Assembly: GCA_016762975.1 (NCBI GenBank)
Contig: JAESUV010000223.1
Location: forward strand, 8,447 to 15,135
Direction of reading: 5' to 3'
Length of the DNA: 6,689 bases
From: Gammaproteobacteria bacterium
GTDB taxonomy: Bacteria > Pseudomonadota > Gammaproteobacteria > Pseudomonadales > Pseudohongiellaceae
In this document: one piece after another, positions 1-5,168 of the stretch
How the letters are laid out: every line of letters starts with the position of its first letter
How positions within the stretch are numbered: position 1 is the stretch's first letter
Translations under genes and position numbers: made by a program
Notes under the pieces: model-generated
Database searches by the model: none
What the model saw: only the letters and a program-made list of their open reading frames with translations
What the model was told of the DNA's origin: nothing

Positions 1-49
1 AGGCTGCCCGAAGGTGAGAGGGATTTGGCTTAGCCAAATTACGAATCAA
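1..49 (+). repeat. Partial copy A of a hairpin-rich intergenic repeat
   Basis: This 49-bp stretch is identical to positions 76-124, giving a period of 75 bp with the next copy. It contains the self-complementary TTTGGCTTAGCCAAA. The window edge cuts off its left part. It behaves like a REP-type intergenic repeat, transcribed or not. No coding role is visible. Confidence 0.85.
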
Positions 50-50
50 A

Positions 51-124
51 GGAGCGAAGCTCCGCAGACAGCCGTAGGCTGCCCGAAGGTGAGAGGGATT
101 TGGCTTAGCCAAATTACGAATCAA
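51..124 (+). repeat. Full copy B of the hairpin-rich intergenic repeat
   Basis: This is the complete 74-bp unit. It can fold into three consecutive hairpins: GGAGC-GAA-GCTCC, then AGCC-GT-AGGCT, then TTTGGCT-TAGCCAAA. It is arranged in tandem with copy A and lies about 60 bp upstream of the tRNA gene. The 125-183 spacer holds only short open stretches, one of which (127-171) ends in TAG just before the tRNA, and shows no clear promoter. Repeats of this shape are common between genes in gammaproteobacteria. Their role here is not evident. Confidence 0.85.
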
Positions 125-183
125 TCGTGCTGGCACAATGCCGAAAGGTTATTGAAGAAGCAGAGAAGTAGTTAAAAGTTTAC

Positions 184-260
184 GCACCCATAGCTCAGCT
201 GGATAGAGTACCTGGCTACGAACTAGGGGGTCGCATGTTCGAATCATGCTGGGTGCACCA
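184..260 (+). tRNA. tRNA-Arg (anticodon ACG)
   Basis: This is a full 77-nt cloverleaf. The acceptor arms GCACCCA and TGGGTGC pair perfectly, the discriminator is A, and the CCA end is encoded (258-260). The D arm carries AGCTCAGCTGGATAGAG. The anticodon stem CCTGG/CTAGG encloses the loop CTACGAA, which gives anticodon ACG. This would read CGN arginine codons after A34-to-inosine editing. The T stem GCATG/CATGC pairs perfectly around TTCGAAT. Apart from its stems it closely resembles the familiar bacterial tRNA-Arg(ACG). The gene ends directly in a strong terminator, so it is the last or only gene of its transcript. tRNA-Arg genes are frequent integration targets, but I saw no integrase gene and no second copy of the tRNA 3' end. 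Confidence 0.97.
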
Positions 261-305
261 AACAATAAAAAAGGGGTCCTTTCGGACCCCTTTTTTATTG
301 TTTGG
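258..305 (+). terminator. Long perfect palindromic terminator of the tRNA gene
   Basis: The two 22-nt arms (258-279 and 284-305) are perfectly complementary around the loop TTTC. The core stem is GGGGTCC/GGACCCC, flanked by A6 on the left and T6 on the right. It therefore works as a factor-independent terminator on the plus strand and, by symmetry, on the minus strand. Unusually, the left arm includes the CCA end of the tRNA (258-260), so the mature 3' end lies at the base of the hairpin and must be released by processing. Confidence 0.95.
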
Positions 306-338
306 AGTATTTAGCCGAAAGAACATGCCTGTTCGCAA

Positions 339-411
339 GGAGCGAAGCTCCGCAGACAGCCACAGGCTGCCCGCAGGGTGAAGGTTTTGGCTCAGCCAAA
401 ATCTGAATCAA
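339..411 (+). repeat. Diverged copy C of the hairpin-rich intergenic repeat
   Basis: This copy has the same order of hairpins as 51-124: GGAGC-GAA-GCTCC, then CAGCC-AC-AGGCTG, then TTTTGGCT-CAGCCAAAA. It lies about 34 bp past the tRNA terminator. The sequence differs from copy B, yet several changes keep the stems paired: the last stem is one pair longer on each side, and its central T became C. This suggests that the folded structure matters. Together with copies A and B it brackets the tRNA gene. Confidence 0.8.
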
Positions 412-444
412 TCATGCCCCGCAATGAATGCAGAAAACCTGCCA

Positions 445-463
445 AAAATAGATCTGTCCCCTT
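445..463 (+). repeat. Solitary end of a palindromic element (CTGTCCCC family)
   Basis: This 19-bp segment matches 5077-5095, the right arm of the complete palindromic element inside the DUF4062 gene, at 18 of 19 positions. No complementary left arm (GGGGACAGAT) is found nearby, so I read it as a remnant of an element. From memory, ends of this kind accompany IS200-like REP-associated transposases in gammaproteobacteria. Confidence 0.55.
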
Positions 464-782
464 TAATTCTAAAAGCGCAATGGGTTTTTACTGAGTTCGT
501 ATGCGGGAAATGGAAGTGGATAGTTGCCTGATTTTGATTTAGCAATTCATGCGCCGGATTTTAACCTGACCGTCCGCTTTCGCGGTGGTTTCAACTGGTC
601 GATGCAACACATGCATTAAACCTATTTGCCCAGACTCCATTTGTTACTCGAACCAAACAATTGCAGAGAGAAGCACTGTACATAAACACATGATTTTGAC
701 GATCCATTGAAGAAACGACAGCTTTCAAGTAATTTGTATCCCACATCATTGAGCTGTTAACAGACTGAGGCCCTCACCAAGA
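464..782. other. Gene-poor spacer before the secreted-protein gene
   Basis: I see no convincing gene here. A plus-strand open stretch from 524 (TTG) to the TAA at 617-619 encodes about 31 residues containing APDFNLTVRFRGGFNWSMQ. It could be the decayed 3' end of a larger gene, but it has no start signal and I do not recognise it. A small hairpin, CCGC-TTTC-GCGG, lies inside it around 573-584. No promoter with two good hexamers stands out ahead of position 783. Confidence 0.4.
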
Positions 783-1670
783 ATGTCATCCAAAATATGC
801 ACAATGGCTTTTCTTCTATTAATGTTCATTGCTTCTTCCGGAGTAGCATCCGAAGGCGCAAGCTACAATATTGAAAAAAATACTTTAACGATTCCCGTAG
901 TGAGCGTAGATGATCTAGCGTTCTACAACTTGGAGTTGGGTCTTCCCCATATTGAAACCGAATACTTCTTCGACGCCAATAAAGCGGTCTCTTCGTGGAT
1001 CTTGAACGCGCGCTCGCAATCGATGCATGTGAGAACCGATATCTTTTTCGATGTAAAAGCAGTCAGTGAAATTGAGACGAAAAGTAATTCTGATGCCTAT
1101 TACTCGATCAATGCCTCTCGCCTTAACGTGCCTAATGTTGATGTGGCCGGCGAGCAATGGATAATGAACTTGGGCCTGGCCTCAGACGGTTCGAGATTCA
1201 TTTTTGATTCCGCGCTCTTGCCCTCTATGGATGCCGATGGAAGAATCCTTGAAGTCGAGTACATTGACAGCTCGCTGAATGGCTTCACTTATCGATTTGA
1301 TGAAAGAGGGAGTATCAAAAGTATCGCATATGGCTCCATTCTATATACTTTCCTGAGCAACCAAAGAGTACTTATCACCGGTAATATAAAAGTTCATAAC
1401 AGCACCTGGCTTGGCGAAGTAGATATTGCAGATCTAGACTCTCCTATTGCTCTAAACAACTTCTTTAATTCGTTTTGGCACTCATATAACGCCGAAGGAA
1501 CCAGTGATACTGCGGATCCTGTCACAGTGGGAACCGCAGTAATGACTCATACTCATCCGTCGTTTATTGCCCTTTCAATTCGGTCATGGATATTTACATG
1601 TGCTTCTGCTGCGGTTAGCACTGACTCTTGGGAATCGATAGCTCAGGCATGTGATTCCCCTGCAAATTGA
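783..1670 (+). CDS. Predicted secreted protein of unknown function
   Basis: This 295-residue protein has a classic signal peptide. It runs from a positive start (MSSK) through the hydrophobic core MAFLLLMFIA to a probable signal peptidase I site after V21-A22-S23. The mature part begins with a strand-like segment (35-52, LTIPVVSVDDLAFYNLEL) that resembles, from memory, a motif seen in other secreted hypothetical proteins of marine gammaproteobacteria. The rest alternates short hydrophobic and polar stretches with no catalytic motif I can name. Two cysteines near the end (C273, C290) could form a disulfide in the periplasm or outside the cell. Residues 229-260 are rich in Asn, Ser, Thr and His. 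The start at 783 is supported by a weak GAGG at 767-770, 12 nt away. An ATG at 804 (M8) is an alternative but has no ribosome-binding site and would shorten the signal peptide. The gene stands alone and converges on the recombinase gene. Confidence 0.8.
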   Translation: MSSKICTMAFLLLMFIASSGVASEGASYNIEKNTLTIPVVSVDDLAFYNLELGLPHIETEYFFDANKAVSSWILNARSQSMHVRTDIFFDVKAVSEIETKSNSDAYYSINASRLNVPNVDVAGEQWIMNLGLASDGSRFIFDSALLPSMDADGRILEVEYIDSSLNGFTYRFDERGSIKSIAYGSILYTFLSNQRVLITGNIKVHNSTWLGEVDIADLDSPIALNNFFNSFWHSYNAEGTSDTADPVTVGTAVMTHTHPSFIALSIRSWIFTCASAAVSTDSWESIAQACDSPAN

Positions 1671-1835
1671 TACCATCTATTCGCTTGGATAAAAGATAAT
1701 TTCAATGTTTAGATGAGATTTCGCCTACCAAGCAGAAATAGCGTTAGAAATATCTATATGTCCGCTTTGGGTTGTGAGTTCAGCCGGTCAGGACTAATCG
1801 AGGCTCATTACTACAAGTGCCATATTAAGCCAAAG

Positions 1836-2381
1836 TCACGACACATGGTTGTAAAGCGTTTGACGACTAATCCCGTACTCCAGCGCTAAAGAAGTTTTGC
1901 CTTCACCCTTCTTGATTCGGCTCTTAATCTCACGCACTTGAGATTTAGTTAGTTTCGGTTTTGCCCCAATCTGTTTGCCTGCAATCTTAGCTGCCCTGAT
2001 TCCCTCACGTTGACGTTCTTTGATCAACGACCGTTCAAACTCGGCGAATGCACCCATCATCTGGAGCATCAGCTTTTGCAGAGGTGAGTCGTCGCCGGTA
2101 AAAGTAAGACTCTCTTTGTGAAAGATCAGTGATACACCTTTACCGGTGATTGTTTCAACCAGCACTTGTAGGTCTTTAAGGTTCCTGGCTAAGCGATCGA
2201 TGCTATGGACATGCAGAGTGCCACCTTTTCTTATCCACTCCAGTAGGTCTGTCAGGGCGGGTCGGTCAGTGTCCTTGCCAGAACGTTTGTCAGTGAATAC
2301 CTTTTTCAGCTTGATGTCACAGAGTTGTCGATCAGTATTTTGGTCAACACTGCTAACGCGGATATATCCGATGTTGCTCAT
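1836..2381 (-). CDS. Small serine recombinase (resolvase/invertase family)
   Basis: This 181-residue protein is the size of Tn3/gamma-delta-type resolvases (about 183). It should cut and rejoin DNA at short dyad sites through a serine-DNA intermediate. The N-terminal catalytic domain starts GYIRVSS, placing Arg8 and the nucleophile Ser10 exactly where gamma-delta resolvase has them. Other family marks are the DRLAR motif (R63, R66), FTDKRSGKDTDRP (29-41), and AFAEFERSLIKERQREG (111-127), which covers the start of the long dimer helix. The C-terminal helix-turn-helix spans about 145-180 (TKSQVREIKS ... YGISRQTLYNHV). I chose the ATG at 2381 because a GGAGG (2390-2394) sits 8 nt upstream. A start 14 codons earlier (2423) is open but lacks this support and does not fit the family. 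The gene probably controls its own expression through the GTCC/GGAC repeats just upstream. No transposase of a Tn3-like transposon lies beside it, so its partner element is lost, outside the window or absent. Confidence 0.95.
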   Translation of the reverse strand: MSNIGYIRVSSVDQNTDRQLCDIKLKKVFTDKRSGKDTDRPALTDLLEWIRKGGTLHVHSIDRLARNLKDLQVLVETITGKGVSLIFHKESLTFTGDDSPLQKLMLQMMGAFAEFERSLIKERQREGIRAAKIAGKQIGAKPKLTKSQVREIKSRIKKGEGKTSLALEYGISRQTLYNHVS

Positions 2382-2410
2382 ATTAATGCCCTCCAGTAAT
2401 GTCGATATGA

Positions 2411-2455
2411 GTCCAAAGGACAACTGGACAAATGTCCATTAAATAGGAATTGGAC
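2411..2455. promoter_or_regulatory. Cluster of GTCC/GGAC inverted repeats upstream of the recombinase (candidate operator or accessory res subsites)
   Basis: Five GTCC or GGAC half-sites occur within 45 bp: 2411-2414, 2418-2421, 2426-2429, 2434-2437 and 2452-2455. They form nested dyads: GTCC-AAA-GGAC, TGGAC-AAAT-GTCCA (2425-2438), and GTCCATT-(7 nt)-AATTGGAC (2434-2455). The last one overlaps an AT-rich stretch that reads TATTTAAT on the minus strand, a possible -10 element for the recombinase gene. Resolvases commonly bind such half-sites upstream of their own gene, both to regulate it and to assemble the recombination complex. That role here is inferred from position and symmetry. Confidence 0.55.
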
Positions 2456-2498
2456 TTATATATACACTGGCAGGCCGCATAGCTAGGCCGATCAAAAA

Positions 2499-2527
2499 GT
2501 GTCAATCAAGTATACTCAGTTGGACAC
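2499..2527. other. Candidate crossover site (res subsite I-like dyad) of the serine recombinase
   Basis: This 29-bp imperfect dyad has outer arms GTGTC (2499-2503) and GACAC (2523-2527) around the centre AGTATACT (2509-2516), a perfect 8-bp palindrome. Known resolvase crossover sites are about 28 bp, with TGTC-type half-sites at the ends and an AT-containing centre where the DNA is cut. This site fits that outline and lies about 118 bp upstream of the recombinase start. A GGAC (2522-2525) links it in sequence to the cluster at 2411-2455. It is a prediction from shape and position. Confidence 0.45.
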
Positions 2528-2587
2528 CGCACCCATGATAAGGGGCAGGTAGAAAAGTGATTTGGATTTTTTCAGTCTCCATATAGG

Positions 2588-2670
2588 AAAAACCAAAATG
2601 GCCGTAGGCTTTCGGGGGTGCCCGTAGAGGATTTTTGTTTGGTACTATTGACCAGACACCACCCATGTAC
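2588..2670 (+). repeat. 83-bp direct repeat, left copy
   Basis: This copy aligns without gaps to 4228-4310 with 76 of 83 positions identical. The last 40 bp (2631-2670, from ATTTTTG to CATGTAC) are identical, and all seven differences lie in the left half. The unit contains GCCGTAGGC, shared with the tRNA-flanking repeats, and an outer pairing ACCAAA/TTTGGT. Its last part, GACACCACCCATG (2655-2667), resembles GACACCGCACCCATG at 2523-2537. It does not show the GTTRRRY/RYYYAAC boxes expected of integron attC sites. Confidence 0.85.
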
Positions 2671-2702
2671 AGTGCGTGCAGGTAGTCGATGGGGCTAGGC
2701 CT

Positions 2703-3017
2703 GTGAGTTATTTTTCCAAAATTGGAACGGGCGTTTCTGCTATACTTCCAGACATGGACAGATTATTGCCAATGTACATGGATTCAGAACCCGTCATTCG
2801 GCTTGACTCAGAAACCTGCTGGTCTTGGGCAGAAGAGCGAGGCGAATGGATTAGTGTCCATCCAGCCGAAGTATCAAATTCAGCATGGGTTATTTCTTCT
2901 GAGGACTTCTTGAACTTTGTAGCAAATATTCCTCTTCCGCCACTGCCTGACGGCAGTACACCGTGGGATGTTTGGGATACCGCAATAGAAGCTACAACCG
3001 GCTCCCAAGAGCCTTAA
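2703..3017 (+). CDS. Acidic Trp-rich hypothetical protein
   Basis: I do not recognise this protein. From the GTG at 2703 it has about 104 residues, strongly acidic and rich in Trp and Pro, with segments such as ETCWSWAEERGEWIS, AWVISSEDFLNF and PLPPLPDGSTPWDVW. It has no signal peptide, membrane helix or metal-binding motif, so it is probably cytosolic. The frame is open from 2652. Possible starts are GTG 2676 (no ribosome-binding site), GTG 2703 (preceded by GGGG at 2691-2694, 8 nt away) and ATG 2754 (no ribosome-binding site). I prefer 2703. The gene begins just after the left 83-bp repeat and is separated by 188 bp from the next gene, so it may be transcribed alone. The small acidic character would fit an immunity or antitoxin-like protein, but nothing in the sequence proves that. 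Confidence 0.55.
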   Translation: MSYFSKIGTGVSAILPDMDRLLPMYMDSEPVIRLDSETCWSWAEERGEWISVHPAEVSNSAWVISSEDFLNFVANIPLPPLPDGSTPWDVWDTAIEATTGSQEP

Positions 3018-3205
3018 AGCTTAGCCAATTCTATCGAATAGAGTGCCACCGCACACCAATTTAACGCACAGCCCACTAGATGTAGTACCTCCATGCAACG
3101 ATATAGCATGAAGCCAGATAACCTACTGATTTAGTTAGAATCACTATTTCCAGCAATCGAATTTTCCGGCAAGATCAAAGATGAATCCAATTTCGAGATT
3201 ATAGT

Positions 3206-3577
3206 ATGGAATGGTTAATTGGCGTAGCTGTGGTAATTGGATTCTTTGTTTGGCAAGGGTTTAGAACTAGATGCCCATTATGCGGCTTAAGCGCTCTCCA
3301 CCCTCGGGACGAGCAAAGAGAATCTGAACAACGAAAGCGTTATGAGTCAATGCAAAGCACTGGGATGCTTGGTGGCTTAGATCGACTAGGCTCATCTTTA
3401 GGTTCCGAGCGTACCAAGCCTGGATACAACAATAGAAACCTCAAATGCAAGAGTTGTGGGCACGCATTTGGTCGGAGGGAAGCCGTAATCTGGCTAACTA
3501 CTTCAAATAAATTAGGCGAAGAAAAAGCGCTGGATGAATATAAGAAGCTAATAGCAAATCGAGATAGTGAATTCTAA
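3206..3577 (+). CDS. Membrane-anchored zinc-ribbon hypothetical protein
   Basis: This is a 123-residue protein with one N-terminal membrane helix (about residues 3-19, WLIGVAVVIGFFVWQGF). A cytosolic part follows, with two CxxC knuckles: C23-P-L-C26 right after the helix and C81-K-S-C84 near the C-terminal third. Paired knuckles of this type normally bind one zinc ion as a ribbon. Between them lies a charged stretch (DEQRESEQRKRYES) and a Gly/Ser-rich segment (51-67). The C-terminus (about 103-120) is a probable charged helix. The ribosome-binding site is weak (CGAGA about 8 nt upstream). A seven-codon reading frame (3181-3204) ends one base before the start, which could couple translation. 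The next reading frame overlaps its stop codon. The role is unknown. A membrane-tethered zinc ribbon could act in sensing or as part of a small membrane complex with the next gene, which is only an inference. Confidence 0.75.
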   Translation: MEWLIGVAVVIGFFVWQGFRTRCPLCGLSALHPRDEQRESEQRKRYESMQSTGMLGGLDRLGSSLGSERTKPGYNNRNLKCKSCGHAFGRREAVIWLTTSNKLGEEKALDEYKKLIANRDSEF

Positions 3578-3848
3578 ATGGGCTGGCGACTTTTCCAAAT
3601 TTCATATGGGCATACTGTTTTTTGTGATTTTCCCTCTCCAATTGCTCTATGCATTAGGTTTTACGCTATTTTTCATAATTATTCCTCTTCGATTGTGGGT
3701 TGGTGACTAATGGTTCCCTGCGAAAGCCGTAGGTCCCAATTGGATTGGAGTTGCGGTAATTATCGCCATTTTGACAAGTCTCAATCCGCCTGAAAACCCT
3801 GACCCGCTTAGATGTAGGGAAACAATTTCAGGATTACGATGCGAGTAA
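3567..3848 (+). pseudogene. Two-helix small membrane protein interrupted by an in-frame TAA
   Basis: The frame begins at GTG 3567 (overlapping the end of the zinc-ribbon gene by 11 nt) or at ATG 3606. It encodes a very hydrophobic segment, MGILFFVIFPLQLLYALG followed by FTLFFIIIPLRLW, up to a TAA at 3708-3710. The same frame continues directly after that stop for 45 more codons (TGG at 3711 to TAA at 3846-3848) with a second hydrophobic segment, WIGVAVIIAILTSL, then a Pro/Asn-rich tail with two Cys. The downstream part has no start codon of its own before the helix. I therefore read it as one ~93-residue two-helix protein broken by a single nonsense codon. Alternatives are a functional 34-47-residue first half, stop readthrough (the context is TAA-TGG) or a sequencing error. 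The overlap with the upstream gene suggests translational coupling and a shared membrane role. Confidence 0.55.
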
Positions 3849-3899
3849 GATGGCTGCTATTCAGTTCTTGATAAAGGTTTGCCACACTGAAGGAACTAT

Positions 3900-4070
3900 A
3901 TGAGCAAGGAGAAATCAGTCCCGCCATCTACGACGGATTCATGGGTATACTCTCGTCCAACTGGGGAGCCCAAGCACAAGGCAGAGCCAGGAGTGTTCGG
4001 AGAGATGCTAGTGAAGAATCTCAAGAAGAATCTAAACGAGAAAGCGAACAAGAAAGCGAAAGAAAGTTAG
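3900..4070 (+). CDS. Small basic hypothetical protein (56 residues)
   Basis: This short gene has a good ribosome-binding site, AAGGA at 3890-3894, 5 nt before the ATG. The product begins MSKEKSVPPSTTDSWVYSRP, continues with GEPKHKAEPGVFGEMLVKN and ends in a Lys/Asn/Ala-rich helical tail (KKNLNEKANKKAKES). It is highly basic and has no membrane segment, so it may bind nucleic acid or a membrane surface. That is an inference from charge only. A longer overlapping frame (3941-4291) also exists. I reject it because its product is a low-complexity Glu/Ser/Arg translation of the same Lys-rich codons, runs into the 83-bp repeat and has no ribosome-binding site. The gene lies 51 bp after the disrupted membrane gene and is the last of the block between the repeats. 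Confidence 0.55.
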   Translation: MSKEKSVPPSTTDSWVYSRPTGEPKHKAEPGVFGEMLVKNLKKNLNEKANKKAKES

Positions 4071-4478
4071 AGCCGCCTGAAAATCTATCCAGGGTTGTAC
4101 AAGTTGATCCTTGGATAGCTCCCACGCAAGTTCAAGCGTCTTTGCGAAATTCCGGCCGAAGTAATTCTGTCTGGAATTGGCTTTATTCGATAGCAGCACG
4201 AATCTATTTTCCCACCCACCAGATACAAAAAACCAAAACAGCCGTAGGCTTTCGAGGGTGGCCGCACCGGATTTTTGTTTGGTACTATTGACCAGACACC
4301 ACCCATGTACTCTACACAGAGCCAGCCCATGGGCCATGACTCCACGCTCAATTACTGTGATACGATCGAGTTGTCTGTCCAATCACAGGTTAAGCCGGCT
4401 AGAGAATTAATGAAAGACCATACAAGAGAGTGCAAATTATAAAATTCTCCTAACACATGAAAATGGTTTCCAGAAAAA
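4071..4478. other. Gene-free spacer holding the right 83-bp repeat
   Basis: Apart from the repeat at 4228-4310 I see no gene. The left part (4071-4227) shows no hairpin followed by a T-run and no plausible start signals. The right part (4311-4478) contains a perfect 10-bp palindrome GCCCATGGGC (4325-4334) and a TATAAA (4438-4443) that could be a -10 element for the DUF4062 gene, but no good -35 element is found at the right distance. Minus-strand frames cross this area but are not supported by ribosome-binding sites. Confidence 0.5.
4228..4310 (+). repeat. 83-bp direct repeat, right copy
   Basis: This is the second copy of the repeat at 2588-2670, in the same orientation and 1640 bp away. 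Its changes relative to the left copy alter the internal pairing: here GGTG-GCCG-CACC can form a hairpin, while the left copy can form CGGG...CCCG. Each copy thus keeps a foldable middle section although the bases differ. It shares the 12-bp string CAGCCGTAGGCT with the tRNA-flanking repeats. Confidence 0.85.
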
Positions 4479-5168
4479 ATGAGCATTTACCCCCGCCTTA
4501 GAGTCTTTGTCAGTTCGAAAATGGAAGAATTGGCTCCAGAACGACAAGCGATTAAAGCCGCACTCGATACATTGAAGGTAGATGGCTGGGTCTTCGAGGA
4601 AGACGCTGGTGCGCGTGCCACTAGTATTCAGCAAACATACTTGCAGGAAATTGAGGATGCTGACCTTTACGTCGGGCTGTTTTGGATAGGCATTGGTGAG
4701 TACACAATCGGAGAATATGAGCATGCGCAGAAGCTCGGTAAAGATTGTCTGATTTATGAAAAGCGCTCCAATATTGATGAAAATCGTGACCCCAAGCTCC
4801 AGTCTTTTTTAGACAAGTTAGGTCGTGTAGAAACAGGACAAACTATCCAGTGGTTTGAAACTAATGAGGAACTGCGCGAGTTAATTCAACAGGATATAGC
4901 TCGCTGGCAGACTAGCAAGATTCGTGAACGACAGTCTCCGATCGACCCACTGGCAGAAGAGGCAGTCAGAGCTGTTACGAAAATAGCGGAGGAAAAAGAG
5001 AGAACTAAAAGGGGACAGATTTATTTTTCTGCATGTTCACGAACATATCGGGAAACTTCGCCTTCCTATCTCCTAGAAAATAAATCTGTCCCCTTATTTA
5101 TACATATTCATTACTATCTTAAAAAACCAAAGGGTTCAGAGTGCTTTGATCAGGAACCAGCTACATAA
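4479..5168 (+). CDS. DUF4062-domain protein, 3' part replaced by a palindromic element
   Basis: Residues 5-150 match the DUF4062 pattern. The start is RLRVFVSSKMEELAPERQAI (family: VFISSTxxDLxxEREA). Then come an acidic loop with EEDAGARATS, the segment ADLYVGLFWIGIGE (63-74), and IGEYEHAQKLGKDCLIYEK (77-95). DUF4062 is a TIR-like or nucleotide-binding-like fold found at the N-terminus of many STAND/NTPase or TPR proteins, some linked to defence, usually followed by a larger second domain. Here that domain is missing. A charged helix leads to T176, then residues 177-205 are encoded by the palindromic element at 5009-5095, and a further 24 residues read into a second palindrome before the stop. 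The start ATG 4479 is the only one after an in-frame TGA at 4458 and has a poor ribosome-binding site. The gene is probably a truncated remnant, though a stand-alone DUF4062 protein with a new tail cannot be excluded. Confidence 0.75.
   Translation: MSIYPRLRVFVSSKMEELAPERQAIKAALDTLKVDGWVFEEDAGARATSIQQTYLQEIEDADLYVGLFWIGIGEYTIGEYEHAQKLGKDCLIYEKRSNIDENRDPKLQSFLDKLGRVETGQTIQWFETNEELRELIQQDIARWQTSKIRERQSPIDPLAEEAVRAVTKIAEEKERTKRGQIYFSACSRTYRETSPSYLLENKSVPLFIHIHYYLKKPKGSECFDQEPAT
5009..5095 (+). mobile_element. 87-bp palindromic mobile element (MITE/REP-like) inside the DUF4062 gene
   Basis: The left arm, from AAGGGGACAGAT to TTTTTCT (5009-5030), is the reverse complement of the right arm AGAAAATAAATCTGTCCCCTT (5075-5095, described as two parts: AGAAAATAAATC and TGTCCCCTT), apart from one extra T in the left arm. 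A small inner dyad, ATGTTC-AC-GAACAT, lies at 5033-5046. It carries no gene. Such ends resemble those of small non-autonomous elements moved by IS200-like REP-associated tyrosine transposases. This family link is from memory and no transposase gene is in the window. It splits the DUF4062 gene without stopping its frame. Confidence 0.75.

Noticed and set aside
127..171. Short frame V-L-A-Q-C-R-K-V-I-E-E-A-E-K before the tRNA as the end of a real gene
   Set aside because: The frame is closed by a TAG within repeat copy B (106-108), so at most 14 codons from a GTG remain.
184..2540. tRNA-Arg as an integration site with GCACCCAT (2527-2535) as the far attachment site
   Set aside because: The match is only about nine bases, corresponds to the tRNA 5' end and not its 3' end, and no tyrosine integrase is seen.
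3941..4291. 116-residue plus-strand frame
   Set aside because: The low-complexity Glu/Ser/Arg product is a shifted reading of the Lys-rich 3900-4070 gene, has no ribosome-binding site and runs into the repeat.
2588..4310. 83-bp repeats as integron attC sites
   Set aside because: The GTTRRRY and RYYYAAC core boxes are absent from both copies, and no integron integrase is present. GTTAAGC at 4389-4395 has no partner box upstream.
4085..4351. Minus-strand frame across the right 83-bp repeat (MGGVWSIVPNKNP...)
   Set aside because: The left repeat gives a similar peptide, but most codon differences between the copies change the amino acid, and there is no ribosome-binding site. It is a by-product of the repeat.
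4032..4382. 116-residue minus-strand frame
   Set aside because: It lies opposite the small basic gene and the repeat, and its composition is unlike a folded protein. No start signal.
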